Assembly (NCBI GenBank): GCA_017466365.1
Contig: JAFTUG010000017.1
Location: 1-58,031, forward strand
Reading direction: 5' to 3'
From: Clostridia bacterium
GTDB lineage: Bacteria > Bacillota > Clostridia > Oscillospirales > Acutalibacteraceae
Length of the DNA: 58,031 nt
The notes under the pieces: generated by a model
What the model was told of the DNA's origin: nothing
Databases searched by the model: none
Seen by the model: only the letters and a program-made list of their open reading frames with translations
Translations under genes and position numbers: made by a program
In this document: piece by piece, positions 15,960 through 24,784 of the stretch
Numbering within the stretch: the stretch's first letter is position 1
Layout of the letters: the number at the start of each line of letters is the position of its first letter

Positions 15960-17786
15960 TTACTGATTATTATCATCAACATCCGTGTAGTTTGCTTCTG
16001 TGTAGCCTTCGCCGCCGGGTGCTGCACCACCCTGCTGTGCCTGAGCAGCTTCTTGTGCAGCCTTATAGAGCTTTTCTGAAACTTCATAGAATTTCTGTGT
16101 AAGCTCTTCCTGCTTTGATTTGATAAGGTTGATATCTTCACCCTTAAGTGCTTCCTTAAGAGCATCAATCTTCTCATTAAGAGCAGCCTTTTCATCATCG
16201 CTGAACTTATCACCCTCTTCAGTCAGAAGCTTCTCGCACTGGTAAACCATCTGGTCTGCACCGTTGCGTGTATCAACCTCTTCTCTGCGCTGCTTATCCT
16301 CCTGTGCAAATCTCTCTGCATCCGCAACAGCCTTTTCGATATCTTCCTTGGACATATTGGTTGAGGAAGTGATTGAAATTGACTGTTCCTTCTGGGTGCC
16401 GAGATCCTTTGCGGAAACATGAACAATGCCGTTAGCATCTATATCAAATGTAACTTCAATCTGAGGAACGCCTCTTCTTGCGGGCATGATGCCGTCAAGG
16501 TGGAATACGCCGAGAGTTTTGTTATCTCTTGCGAATTCTCTTTCGCCCTGAAGAACATGAACTTCAACTGAAGGCTGATTATCTGCTGCTGTTGAGAAAA
16601 TCTGGCTCTTCTTTACGGGGATGGTTGTGTTTCTGTCGATAATCTTTGTATTGATACCGCCCATTGTTTCGATACCGAGTGAAAGCGGAGTAACATCAAG
16701 GAGAAGAAGTCCCTGAACTTCACCGTCGAGAACGCCCGCCTGAAGAGCTGCGCCTACTGCAACACATTCATCGGGGTTGATGCCCTTGAAAGGCTCTGTG
16801 CCCATGAATCTCTTGATAGCTTCCTGAACAGCGGGAATTCTTGAAGAACCGCCAACCATAAGAACCTTATTGATTTCGCTTGTCTTGAGACCTGAATCGC
16901 TCATTGCCTGACGAACGGGACCCATTGTTGCTTCAACAAGGTCTGCTGTGAGTTCGTTGAATTTTGCTCTTGTGAGAGTTGTTTCAAGGTGCTTGGGACC
17001 TGTTGCATCGGCTGTGATGAAGGGAAGAGAAATGTTTGAGGTTGTTACGCCTGAAAGCTCAATCTTTGCCTTTTCTGCAGCTTCCTTAAGACGCTGCATA
17101 GCCATCTTGTCGCCGCGAAGGTCAATGCCCTGCTCTGCCTTGAACTGATCTACAAGCCAGTTGATAACTCTCTGGTCAAAGTCGTCGCCGCCGAGCTTGT
17201 TGTTACCTGCTGTTGCAAGAACTTCCTGAACACCGTCGCCCATTTCGATGATTGAAACGTCAAATGTGCCGCCGCCAAGGTCATAAACCATAACCTTCTG
17301 GTCTGTTTCCTTGTCAATACCGTAAGCGAGAGCTGCTGCTGTGGGCTCGTTGATAATTCTCTTTACTTCAAGACCTGCAATTCTGCCTGCGTCCTTTGTT
17401 GCCTGACGCTGTGAGTCTGTGAAATATGCGGGAACGGTGATAACAGCTTCTGTTACCTTGTCGCCGAGATATGCTTCAGCGTCTGTCTTGAGCTTCTGAA
17501 GAATCATAGCGGAGATTTCCTGCGGTGTGTACTTCTTATCATCGATAGCTACCTTATAATCCGTACCCATCTGTCTTTTGATTGAAGCAACTGTTCTGTC
17601 GGGGTTTGTGATAGCCTGTCTTTTAGCAACCTGACCTACCATTCTCTCACCTGTTTTGCCAAATGCAACAACAGAGGGAGTTGTTCTTGCGCCTTCCGCA
17701 TTAGCAATAACAACAGGCTCGCCGCCCTCGATAACTGCTACGCATGAGTTTGTTGTACCTAAGTCGATACCGATAATCTTTGCCAT
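15960..17786 (-). CDS. dnaK: Chaperone DnaK (Hsp70)
   Basis: ATP-dependent Hsp70 chaperone of 608 residues. The nucleotide-binding domain begins [14 protein letters not shown]; other actin-fold motifs are [12 protein letters not shown] and [10 protein letters not shown]. The linker [11 protein letters not shown] leads into the substrate-binding domain. The C-terminus is Ala/Gln/Gly-rich, ending VDDNNQ. The ATG follows AGGAGG. It is controlled with hrcA by the CIRCE element upstream. Confidence 0.99.
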   Translation of the reverse strand: MAKIIGIDLGTTNSCVAVIEGGEPVVIANAEGARTTPSVVAFGKTGERMVGQVAKRQAITNPDRTVASIKRQMGTDYKVAIDDKKYTPQEISAMILQKLKTDAEAYLGDKVTEAVITVPAYFTDSQRQATKDAGRIAGLEVKRIINEPTAAALAYGIDKETDQKVMVYDLGGGTFDVSIIEMGDGVQEVLATAGNNKLGGDDFDQRVINWLVDQFKAEQGIDLRGDKMAMQRLKEAAEKAKIELSGVTTSNISLPFITADATGPKHLETTLTRAKFNELTADLVEATMGPVRQAMSDSGLKTSEINKVLMVGGSSRIPAVQEAIKRFMGTEPFKGINPDECVAVGAALQAGVLDGEVQGLLLLDVTPLSLGIETMGGINTKIIDRNTTIPVKKSQIFSTAADNQPSVEVHVLQGEREFARDNKTLGVFHLDGIMPARRGVPQIEVTFDIDANGIVHVSAKDLGTQKEQSISITSSTNMSKEDIEKAVADAERFAQEDKQRREEVDTRNGADQMVYQCEKLLTEEGDKFSDDEKAALNEKIDALKEALKGEDINLIKSKQEELTQKFYEVSEKLYKAAQEAAQAQQGGAAPGGEGYTEANYTDVDDNNQ

Positions 17787-17831
17787 AATTTTTTCCTCCT
17801 ATAATATAAAAAAGAATAATTGTAAACTGAT

Positions 17832-18338
17832 TTATGAATTTGCTACGGTGACAACTGCTTCTCTGATTATTTTGTCGCCGAGTTTATAGCCTTTTGAGAA
17901 AACGGATGCAATCTGATTTTCACCAAGCTCTGCATCCTCAACGGTCATTACCGCATTGTGGATATTGGGGTCAAATTCCTCGCCTCTTTCTCCGTATGCC
18001 TCAACACCGTTTTTGGTAAACATTTCAACGAACTGATTGAAAATGAGGTCTATTCCCTTTTTATAATCTTCATAGCTGCCGTCTTTATTGTTGGCTGCTC
18101 TGTCAAAATTATCCATAATCGGAAGAAGGTCCTTGATAACGTCAGCCTTCGAGGATGAATAGATATCCTGCTTTTCTTTCTGTGAACGCTTGCGGAAGTT
18201 ATCATATTCGGCATAGAGTCTTAAGAACTGATCGTTCTTTTCGTCAAGAGCCTTCTGAAGCTGCTCTTCCTTTGTTTCTTCAACAACTTCTTCAATTACC
18301 TCTTCAGTATTTTCGGGCTTATTTTTTTCTTTTTTCAT
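17832..18338 (-). CDS. grpE: GrpE nucleotide exchange factor
   Basis: Releases ADP from DnaK. The 168-residue protein has the usual acidic, low-complexity N-terminus (1-30, Glu-rich), a long coiled coil (about 30-80, ending YDNFRKRSQKEK) and a C-terminal beta domain including DGVEAYGERGEEFDPN-like and HNAVMTV segments. Ribosome site GGATTAAG is moderate. It lies between hrcA (18-base gap) and dnaK. Confidence 0.97.
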   Translation of the reverse strand: MKKEKNKPENTEEVIEEVVEETKEEQLQKALDEKNDQFLRLYAEYDNFRKRSQKEKQDIYSSSKADVIKDLLPIMDNFDRAANNKDGSYEDYKKGIDLIFNQFVEMFTKNGVEAYGERGEEFDPNIHNAVMTVEDAELGENQIASVFSKGYKLGDKIIREAVVTVANS

Positions 18339-18356
18339 TGCTTAACTTAATCCTTT

Positions 18357-19385
18357 CTACTCCTCAATCGCCTGCGTTATGAGGGTGCCGACAAGGTCGG
18401 TTAAATATTTTATGCTCGGAATTATATTTTCATAATCCATTCGTGTCGGTCCGATGAGTCCGATTTTTCCAGAATTACCGCCGCCTACCGAATACTTTGC
18501 AACTATTACGCTTGAATTTTCAAGCTGACGGTAAAGATTTTCTTTGCCGATTTTAACATTGAGCGGTTCTTCCGTTTCATTGATAACCGCAGAAATCGGC
18601 TCTCTTTTATTAAGGAATTCCAAAAGCTCGAGAGCATTGGAACCGTACGCCTTATGCGAAAAAAGATTTGAACTGCCGCCGAGCATGATTTTTGAGCTTG
18701 CGGTGCTTCTTGCAAGCTCACATACCGCCGCCATAAGCGGAAGCATTGCAAAAACATCGCCGTCAACCGAAGCAGCAACAGTCTGCATATCCGCAACGCT
18801 GATATCATTGGCAAGTTTTCCGATTATACATGACTGAACAATATTATAAAACTGCTCGCATATTTTTGCGGTAAGCTCGCAGTCAAGCCTGCAAAGCCTG
18901 CTCTTTAAAATTCCGTTTGAAGTAAGAAGCACAAGCATTGCAGAATGAACACCGACGGGAACAAGCTCGATTTTACGGATTATCATTGAATCGCCGCCCG
19001 GTGCGGTTGAAACGCAAGCGCATTTCGTAAGGTCCGCAAGAACCTCTCCTGCTTGAGAAATCAGCCTTTCGGGGTCACCCGCTGCGGAGGAAATTCCCGC
19101 TTCGATCATTCTTCTGTTCAGCTCATCTATTTCACGGGGCTTCATAAGATTATCAACATAATATCTGTAGCCCTTCTGCGACGGAATTCTGCCTGCCGAG
19201 GTATGAGGCTGCTCAAGATAACCCATTGCAGCAAGATCACTCATTTCGTTTCGCACGGTTGCGGAGGAAACCGACATTCCCGTAAGAGCAAGAAGCTCCT
19301 TTGAACCGACCGGCTCACCCGTTTTGATATACTGCTCAACAACAGCCGCAAGAATTCGCTTTTTTCTTTCGCTCAACTCGTTCAC
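18357..19385 (-). CDS. hrcA: Heat-shock repressor HrcA, GTG start
   Basis: Represses the heat-shock operon by binding CIRCE, and depends on chaperonin activity for folding. The protein has a winged-helix N-terminus (ERKKRIL..., GSKELL, SSATVRNEMSDL) and a GAF-like C-terminal domain with the IGP.RMDY block. I place the start at GTG 19385 (MNELSERKK), six bases from GAGGTG. The longer frame starting at 19433 would begin inside CIRCE. That gives 342 residues, the family norm. It is first in the operon. Confidence 0.96.
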   Translation of the reverse strand: MNELSERKKRILAAVVEQYIKTGEPVGSKELLALTGMSVSSATVRNEMSDLAAMGYLEQPHTSAGRIPSQKGYRYYVDNLMKPREIDELNRRMIEAGISSAAGDPERLISQAGEVLADLTKCACVSTAPGGDSMIIRKIELVPVGVHSAMLVLLTSNGILKSRLCRLDCELTAKICEQFYNIVQSCIIGKLANDISVADMQTVAASVDGDVFAMLPLMAAVCELARSTASSKIMLGGSSNLFSHKAYGSNALELLEFLNKREPISAVINETEEPLNVKIGKENLYRQLENSSVIVAKYSVGGGNSGKIGLIGPTRMDYENIIPSIKYLTDLVGTLITQAIEE

Positions 19386-19426
19386 TTGCCTCACCTCTTT
19401 TCTTGAATAACCGCCGAGTGCTAATT

Positions 19427-19453
19427 TTAGCACTCAAAAGTTCCGAGTGCTAA
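19427..19453. promoter_or_regulatory. CIRCE operator (HrcA site)
   Basis: Perfect consensus TTAGCACTC-N9-GAGTGCTAA at 19427-19435 and 19445-19453. It lies between the predicted transcription start (about 19458) and the hrcA ribosome site, as in other Firmicutes. An extra GAGTGCTAA half-site is at 19416-19424. Confidence 0.98.
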
Positions 19454-19464
19454 CTTCGATTATT

Positions 19465-19493
19465 ACTATAAACCAAAAGGAAAGATTTGTCAA
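19465..19493 (-). promoter_or_regulatory. Promoter of hrcA-grpE-dnaK-dnaJ
   Basis: TTGACA (19488-19493), a 17-base spacer and TATAGT (19465-19470) on the minus strand, directly upstream of CIRCE. Confidence 0.9.
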
Positions 19494-19533
19494 TAATTTA
19501 ATTGTAAACAAGTTGTTAAATAATGCATTGCAT

Positions 19534-19572
19534 AAAAATCCCCCTCCCGATTTTTTCGGGAAGAGGATTTTT
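19534..19572. terminator. Terminator downstream of small membrane gene
   Basis: Long A/T-flanked stem AAATCCCCCTCCCGA/TCGGGAAGAGGATTT with a T-rich loop, symmetrical enough to act on both strands. It separates the 19610 gene from the hrcA promoter. Confidence 0.8.
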
Positions 19573-19609
19573 CAAGGAGGTTGAGCAAATATGATTTAAA
19601 TTAAAACTG

Positions 19610-19819
19610 TTACGCCGCAGTGTTTTCCGCAAAGAGTTCTTTCTTTGCAAGCAAGCCGCCCGATACCGTAATAACAAGAAAAACTGCCGTTGCGATAAGG
19701 CACTTTGCTGCCATATGCACTCCCATATAAACGCAAAGGTTCGATGCAAAGTTAAGCGACATGAAAAATCCGAGTGCACCGATTGCAAGCATTACCAATC
19801 CCGTCATAAGTTTTTTCAT
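19610..19819 (-). CDS. Small two-segment membrane protein, unknown
   Basis: A 69-residue hydrophobic protein that I cannot assign. It has two predicted membrane helices (about 5-30 and 40-60) separated by a short loop with Cys, His and Met, and a charged tail. The ATG at 19819 is nine bases from AAGGAG; an ATG at 19828 abuts that site and is unlikely. The good ribosome site and dedicated terminator argue that it is real. It is divergent from the GPH symporter. Confidence 0.6.
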   Translation of the reverse strand: MKKLMTGLVMLAIGALGFFMSLNFASNLCVYMGVHMAAKCLIATAVFLVITVSGGLLAKKELFAENTAA

Positions 19820-19939
19820 TATAAACATCTCCTTAAAAATTGTTTGGTTTTTTATCTTTCAACTACAAGACGAGACAAATCCGAAAAAGGTCTATTAAAA
19901 TTTTACTTTTTATGCAGAATATAAATTCTCCGAAAGAAC

Positions 19940-19968
19940 TTGACCTAATTCTTATAATTTGTTATTAT
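19940..19968 (+). promoter_or_regulatory. Promoter of GPH symporter-lepA
   Basis: TTGACC (19940-19945), a 17-base spacer and TATTAT (19963-19968), about 35 bases upstream of the symporter start. Confidence 0.72.
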
Positions 19969-20004
19969 ATTTTAGTATATATCATTGAATATGGGGGGGT
20001 TGCC

Positions 20005-21570
20005 ATGGGTTTCGGAAACAAAATTAAAAATGCCGTGGGTATTGAAGGCAACACATGGGAATATATAAGACCGATTATCGGCTATAATGTTGCCTGCATA
20101 ACAACGGGCGGTGTTACCAACCCCATCTCAATGTATCATCAGCAGTTTCTTAATTTCGTTGAAGGAATGAGCACCGGTATGTCCGGTATTATCAGCACAA
20201 TCGGCGGAGTTATTGATGCAATAACAGACCTTGCAATGGGATTCATTACAGACAGAACAAAATCCCGCTTCGGTAAGCACCGTGTATGGCTTATCGCAGG
20301 TCTCCCCGTTCTTTTAATCGGTTATTTTATGAAGTGGTATTCATTCGGAATTTCCGGAACGGGCAACGCAACCGCACTTTTTGTTTATTACCTTATGGCT
20401 TCGCTTATCTACAGCACAGGTTATACGATGATAAACATTCCCCACGTTGCGATGCTTCCGACGGTTGCACCAAGATATTTTGAAAGATCACAGTATAAAA
20501 TAGTTGAATATATTTTCAATATGTTCGGTATGTTCCCGTCGTTCATTTTTATGAGCATCGTTCTCGGCGGAACAAACATGGTCAACCCCTCGCCTGCCGA
20601 CAGAAACAAATATCTCATTTGCGGCATTGTTTTCGTAATCTATTTCTGCTGGGCACCGCTCGTTACTTTCTTCTCAACAAAAGAAAAAAGCTCGCTCGAC
20701 CTTAAGAATCCGCCTATCGACTACAAATACTTTCTTAAAGAATACATCCAGGTTTTCAGAAACAAGGCATTCAGACAGTATTTTCTCATCAATCTTTTTT
20801 ACGGTTTCTCAAAGAGCTTTTACAGCTATGCAGACCAGTTCTATATCAGAAGCATTGCCGATAAATACAGCCACTTCAGTATGCTCAACACAATCGGCGG
20901 TGCAGCAGAGATTTCAGGCGGACCCGTCAACTATTTCCTCACACGCTATATGGATAAGCGTACATGCGGATTGGTTATGATGCCCATGATGATAATCGGT
21001 CTGTTCCTCAACGGTTTCGTTACCCCGAAATCTCCCGTTTTCATTCTCTATATTGCAACAATTCTTTATAATATCGGCTTCTCGGGTCCCGGATTTGTTA
21101 TCAGCACCATCCAGCCCGACGTTACAGACGTTGACGAACTTATTACCGGAAGAAGACGTGAAGGCGTTATCACAACATTCTATTCATTCGTCAGAAAAAC
21201 CATCAACAGCTTTGTTACCGGTTTTCTCGGCATTTTCCTTCAGCTTATCGGTTACGACACAACAAATCTTGAAAAAATCGAATATGCCGCACTCAGCAGC
21301 CAGACAGAATTCGGTTTAAGGCTCCTTGTCAGCTGGCTTCCCACAATTTTTGCAATCACCTCGCTCATACTCATTTTCCGCTTCAAAATGAAAAAGCGTG
21401 ACCACGAAATCATTCAGTCTGTTATTGCCCAGAAGCATGAAACCGGCACCTGCGAAATTTCAGACAGCGATAAAAAGCGCATCGAAGAAATTGCAGGTCA
21501 TCGCTGGGAGGATATGTGGATAGGTCAGACCGGCGTTGACAGAAAGCTTGAAGAAGTTTTAGATTTATAA
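20005..21570 (+). CDS. GPH-family (MelB-like) sugar:cation symporter
   Basis: This 521-residue transporter of the glycoside-pentoside-hexuronide:cation family (major facilitator fold, about 12 membrane segments) has the hallmark cytoplasmic loop AITDLAMGFITDRTKSRFGK near residue 75 and HRVWL after it. The substrate is not predictable; sugars or glycosides are typical. The ATG at 20005 (MGFGNKIKN) follows a G-rich site (GGGGGGT); the frame is open 55 codons further upstream but passes through the promoter. The C-terminus is a hydrophilic tail of about 50 residues. It ends 15 bases before lepA and is probably cotranscribed with it. Confidence 0.88.
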   Translation: MGFGNKIKNAVGIEGNTWEYIRPIIGYNVACITTGGVTNPISMYHQQFLNFVEGMSTGMSGIISTIGGVIDAITDLAMGFITDRTKSRFGKHRVWLIAGLPVLLIGYFMKWYSFGISGTGNATALFVYYLMASLIYSTGYTMINIPHVAMLPTVAPRYFERSQYKIVEYIFNMFGMFPSFIFMSIVLGGTNMVNPSPADRNKYLICGIVFVIYFCWAPLVTFFSTKEKSSLDLKNPPIDYKYFLKEYIQVFRNKAFRQYFLINLFYGFSKSFYSYADQFYIRSIADKYSHFSMLNTIGGAAEISGGPVNYFLTRYMDKRTCGLVMMPMMIIGLFLNGFVTPKSPVFILYIATILYNIGFSGPGFVISTIQPDVTDVDELITGRRREGVITTFYSFVRKTINSFVTGFLGIFLQLIGYDTTNLEKIEYAALSSQTEFGLRLLVSWLPTIFAITSLILIFRFKMKKRDHEIIQSVIAQKHETGTCEISDSDKKRIEEIAGHRWEDMWIGQTGVDRKLEEVLDL

Positions 21571-21585
21571 TTAGGAGAAAAAACA

Positions 21586-23400
21586 TTGGCAGTTTCAAAA
21601 GATAAAATCAGAAATTTTTGCATTATTGCACACATTGACCACGGAAAGTCAACACTTGCCGACAGACTTCTTGAAAAGACAAAGTCTGTTGCTCTTCGTG
21701 ATATGACCGCACAGCTTCTTGACAAAATGGACCTCGAAAGAGAAAGAGGCATCACTATCAAGGCTCATGCAGTTAAGCTCAACTACGTTGCCGAGGACGG
21801 AGAAGAATACGTTCTTAACCTTATTGACACCCCGGGTCACGTTGACTTCAACTACGAAGTATCCCGTTCGCTTGCAGCCTGCGAAGGCGCCGTGCTTATA
21901 GTTGACGCATCCCAAGGCGTTGAAGCGCAGACACTTGCGAACACCTACCTTGCTCTTGACCATGATCTTGAGCTTGTTCCCGTTATAAACAAAATCGATC
22001 TTCCATCCGCTGACCCCGACAGAGTTGCGGCTGAGGTTGAAGATGTTATAGGTCTTGACTGCTCCGAGGCTCCGAGAGTTTCGGCAAAAACGGGTCTTAA
22101 CATTGAGCAGGTGCTTGAAAAGATTGTTAAGGATGTTCCGCCTCCCGAGGCAAACGATGATCTTCCTCTGCGTGCGCTTATTTTTGACTCTGTTTATGAC
22201 AGCTACAAAGGCGTTATCGTTTATGTAAGAGTCAAGGAAGGCAGAATCAAACCCGGCGACACCATGAGAATGATGGCAACGGGTGCTGAATTCACCGTTG
22301 TTGAAACGGGTTACATGAGAGCGACTATTCCCGAGCCCTGCAAAGAGCTCACCGCAGGCGAAGTCGGATATATCACAGCTTCAATCAAAACCGTAGGCGA
22401 TGCAAGAGTCGGTGACACGGTAACAACCGTTGAGAACCCTGCTTCGGAGCCTCTCCCCGGTTATCGAAAGGTTAATCCGATGGTATTCTGCGGCGTTTAT
22501 CCCGCTGACGGGGCTGACTACGAAAATCTCCGTGATGCACTCGAAAAACTTCAGCTTAATGATGCTGCACTCACCTTTGAGCCTGAAACCTCGGGTGCAC
22601 TCGGCTTCGGCTTCCGCTGCGGCTTTCTCGGCCTGCTTCACCTTGAAATCATTCAAGAAAGACTTGAAAGAGAATATGACCTCGACCTTGTCACCACAAT
22701 TCCGAGTGTTGTTTATAAAATCAACCTCACTGACGGCACAATGATCGAGATTGATAACCCCACTCATTACCCTGACCCCGCAACAATCGCCTCCTGCGAA
22801 GAACCCTTCACAGATGCTCATATCTATTCCCCTGCAGAATATGTGGGCACAATCATGGACCTTTGTCAGGACAGACGAGGCATTTTCAAGAACATGGACT
22901 ATATCACTCCCGAAAGAGTTGATATTCATTATGAACTGCCTCTTAACGAAATAATCTACGATTTCTTTGATTCACTCAAGTCGAGAACAAGAGGCTACGC
23001 TTCATTCGACTATGAAATCAAGGACTACAGAAAATCAAATCTTGTTAAGCTTGACGTTCTTCTTAACGGAGATGTTGTTGACGCACTTTCGTTTATCATT
23101 CACTCCGAAAAAGCTTATTCAAAGGCAAGAAAGATTGCAGAAAAGCTCAAGGAGAATATTCCCCGCCAGATGTTTGAAATTCCCATTCAGATTGGCATAG
23201 GCGGCAAGATAATCGCCCGTGAAACCGTTAAAGCAATGCGCAAGGATGTTCTTGCAAAGTGCTACGGCGGCGATATTACCAGAAAGAAAAAACTGCTTGA
23301 AAAGCAGAAGGAAGGCAAAAAGAGAATGCGCCACTTCGGAACTGTTGAAGTTCCGCAGGAAGCATTCATGGCGGTTCTTAAGCTTGATGACAATGATTAA
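21586..23400 (+). CDS. lepA: Elongation factor 4 (LepA), TTG start
   Basis: Ribosome-binding translational GTPase of 604 residues that back-translocates or rescues stalled ribosomes. G-domain motifs: AHIDHGKST (P-loop), DTPGHVDF (G3) and NKIDLP (G4). Family-specific parts include [13 protein letters not shown] and the C-terminal [21 protein letters not shown] with the basic tail [14 protein letters not shown]. The start codon is TTG at 21586, eight bases from TAGGAG, giving [10 protein letters not shown]. In many Firmicutes it sits next to hemW and hrcA on one strand; here it is divergent from hrcA. Confidence 0.98.
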   Translation: MAVSKDKIRNFCIIAHIDHGKSTLADRLLEKTKSVALRDMTAQLLDKMDLERERGITIKAHAVKLNYVAEDGEEYVLNLIDTPGHVDFNYEVSRSLAACEGAVLIVDASQGVEAQTLANTYLALDHDLELVPVINKIDLPSADPDRVAAEVEDVIGLDCSEAPRVSAKTGLNIEQVLEKIVKDVPPPEANDDLPLRALIFDSVYDSYKGVIVYVRVKEGRIKPGDTMRMMATGAEFTVVETGYMRATIPEPCKELTAGEVGYITASIKTVGDARVGDTVTTVENPASEPLPGYRKVNPMVFCGVYPADGADYENLRDALEKLQLNDAALTFEPETSGALGFGFRCGFLGLLHLEIIQERLEREYDLDLVTTIPSVVYKINLTDGTMIEIDNPTHYPDPATIASCEEPFTDAHIYSPAEYVGTIMDLCQDRRGIFKNMDYITPERVDIHYELPLNEIIYDFFDSLKSRTRGYASFDYEIKDYRKSNLVKLDVLLNGDVVDALSFIIHSEKAYSKARKIAEKLKENIPRQMFEIPIQIGIGGKIIARETVKAMRKDVLAKCYGGDITRKKKLLEKQKEGKKRMRHFGTVEVPQEAFMAVLKLDDND

Positions 23401-23404
23401 AACA

Positions 23405-23430
23405 AAAGGCGGCAAATGCCGCCTTTTTTA
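23405..23430 (+). terminator. Terminator between lepA and hemW
   Basis: Stem AAAGGCGGCA/TGCCGCCTTT with loop AA, followed by TTTTA. It is only 12 bases from the hemW start codon, leaving room for just the CAGGTGA ribosome site. Confidence 0.88.
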
Positions 23431-23442
23431 TCAGGTGATATT

Positions 23443-24534
23443 ATGAAACCTATCGGACTATATCTTCATATCCCTTTCTGCAACGGCAAATGCCCTTACT
23501 GCGATTTTTACTCGGTAAATCCCGAAAGCAAAAAAGTAAAAGCATATGTTGATGCTATATGCCGTGAAATTGACAAAGCAGACCGAATATATAACACCGT
23601 TTACTTCGGCGGCGGAACACCATCACTTATCGGCTCGGATAACATTGCAAAAATAATGAGTCATGTAAAACGAACACCGAATTGTGAGGTTACGCTTGAA
23701 TGCAATCCGTCGGATACGGGTGCAATAAGCTCGACTTTTGATTTTTCCGTTGTTGCGAAAAGCGGAATAAACCGTATGTCCATGGGGCTTCAAAGTGCCG
23801 ATGATGCAGAACGGAAAATTCTTGGCAGGCGCGGCAGCTGCAAGGATGTTGAAAGAGCAATTTCAAGGGCAAAAAATGCGGGAATAAATAATATTTCCCT
23901 CGATTTGATACTCGGCATACCTTATCAAACAAAAGAAAGCCTCGAAAAATCAATTGAATTCTGCAAAAATTCGGGTGCAAAGCATGTAAGTGCATATATT
24001 CTGAAAATCGAAGAAGGAACGCCTTTTTACAGAATAAAAGATACCCTTCCTGTTCCAGACGAGGACGAAACAAGTGATTTATATTTATCGGCAGTTGAGT
24101 TGCTCGGAAAGAGAGGATATCATCAATATGAGATTTCAAATTTTTCCGAAAAAGGATACGAAAGCCGCCACAATCTTAAATACTGGCTATGTGAAGAATA
24201 TCTCGGCATCGGTGCATCGGCACACTCATTCGTAAACGGCAAAAGATTTTATTACGAACGCAGCATTGATGATTTTATCGGCGGCAATTCTCCTGTTGAT
24301 GACGGCTTCGGCGGTGACGAGGAGGAATACATCATGCTTGTGTTAAGGCTTTCCGAGGGGCTCATTTTCAAAAGCTTTGAAAACCGTTTCGGTAAATCTG
24401 TTTCGGAAAAAACAATAAAAAAAGCCCGTGAACTCGAAAAGCACGGACTTTTAAAAGTTGACGATAATTCAATTTCTCTGACAGTTCAGGGATTTTTGGT
24501 TTCAAATTCTGTTATATGCTCACTGATTGAATAA
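23443..24534 (+). CDS. hemW: HemW, radical SAM heme chaperone
   Basis: This 363-residue radical SAM protein of the HemW/HemN-like group has the 4Fe-4S motif CNGKCPYC near residue 15, the FGGGTPS SAM-binding motif, and the family C-terminal HemN domain (YEISNF, NLKYW, GIGASAHSF). The Cys upstream of CxxxC that distinguishes true HemN is not seen, and HemW is the usual partner of lepA and hrcA. HemW binds heme and is proposed to insert it into respiratory proteins. The ATG at 23443 follows AGGTGA. It lies directly behind a terminator. Confidence 0.92.
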   Translation: MKPIGLYLHIPFCNGKCPYCDFYSVNPESKKVKAYVDAICREIDKADRIYNTVYFGGGTPSLIGSDNIAKIMSHVKRTPNCEVTLECNPSDTGAISSTFDFSVVAKSGINRMSMGLQSADDAERKILGRRGSCKDVERAISRAKNAGINNISLDLILGIPYQTKESLEKSIEFCKNSGAKHVSAYILKIEEGTPFYRIKDTLPVPDEDETSDLYLSAVELLGKRGYHQYEISNFSEKGYESRHNLKYWLCEEYLGIGASAHSFVNGKRFYYERSIDDFIGGNSPVDDGFGGDEEEYIMLVLRLSEGLIFKSFENRFGKSVSEKTIKKARELEKHGLLKVDDNSISLTVQGFLVSNSVICSLIE

Positions 24535-24535
24535 A

Positions 24536-24572
24536 ATTTGCCCGCAGGTTTTATCAGCCTGCGGGCATTCTG
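24536..24572. terminator. Bidirectional terminator, hemW / copA
   Basis: Stem TGCCCGCAGG(T)/(G)CCTGCGGGCA around 24539-24568 with flanking T or A runs, between convergent genes. Confidence 0.87.
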
Positions 24573-24574
24573 TT

Positions 24575-24784
24575 TTATTTGATTTCAATAACCTTATAAT
24601 CCTGTGCTTCAACTGTATTCTTAAGAACCTCGTCTGCAAGAGGTGCGTTAAGAGTTACAACCGCGGTATCTGTTTCGTGGTTAACATCGGCAGATTCAAC
24701 CTCGGGAAGAGCTTCAAGAACCTTCTTTACTCTTGCCTCGCAATGTCCGCACATCATACCTTCGATTTTCATTGTTTTTGTCAT
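24575..24784 (-). CDS. copZ: CopZ-like copper chaperone, nested in-frame start
   Basis: An internal start within copA: ATG at 24784, nine bases from a full AAGGAG (24794-24799). It encodes a complete 69-residue heavy-metal-associated domain (MTKTMKIEGMMCGHCEARVK...) with the Cu(I) ligands in CGHC. Length and sequence are those of a free CopZ that passes Cu(I) to CopA. The reading frame is continuous with copA and has no stop between them. Whether the free chaperone, the fusion or both are made cannot be told from sequence; the strong ribosome site argues that free CopZ is produced. Confidence 0.7.
   Translation of the reverse strand: MTKTMKIEGMMCGHCEARVKKVLEALPEVESADVNHETDTAVVTLNAPLADEVLKNTVEAQDYKVIEIK

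Noticed and set aside
19386-19433. A longer HrcA starting at the GTG inside CIRCE
   Set aside because: That start would lie within the operator with no ribosome site. The GTG at 19385 has GAGGTG at good spacing and gives the family length.
24536-24572. Palindromic hairpins as CRISPR or mobile-element repeats
   Set aside because: Here and elsewhere such hairpins are single-copy, lie between convergent genes, and have T-runs, so they are terminators. No repeated spacer arrays, transposases or terminal repeats were seen in the window.
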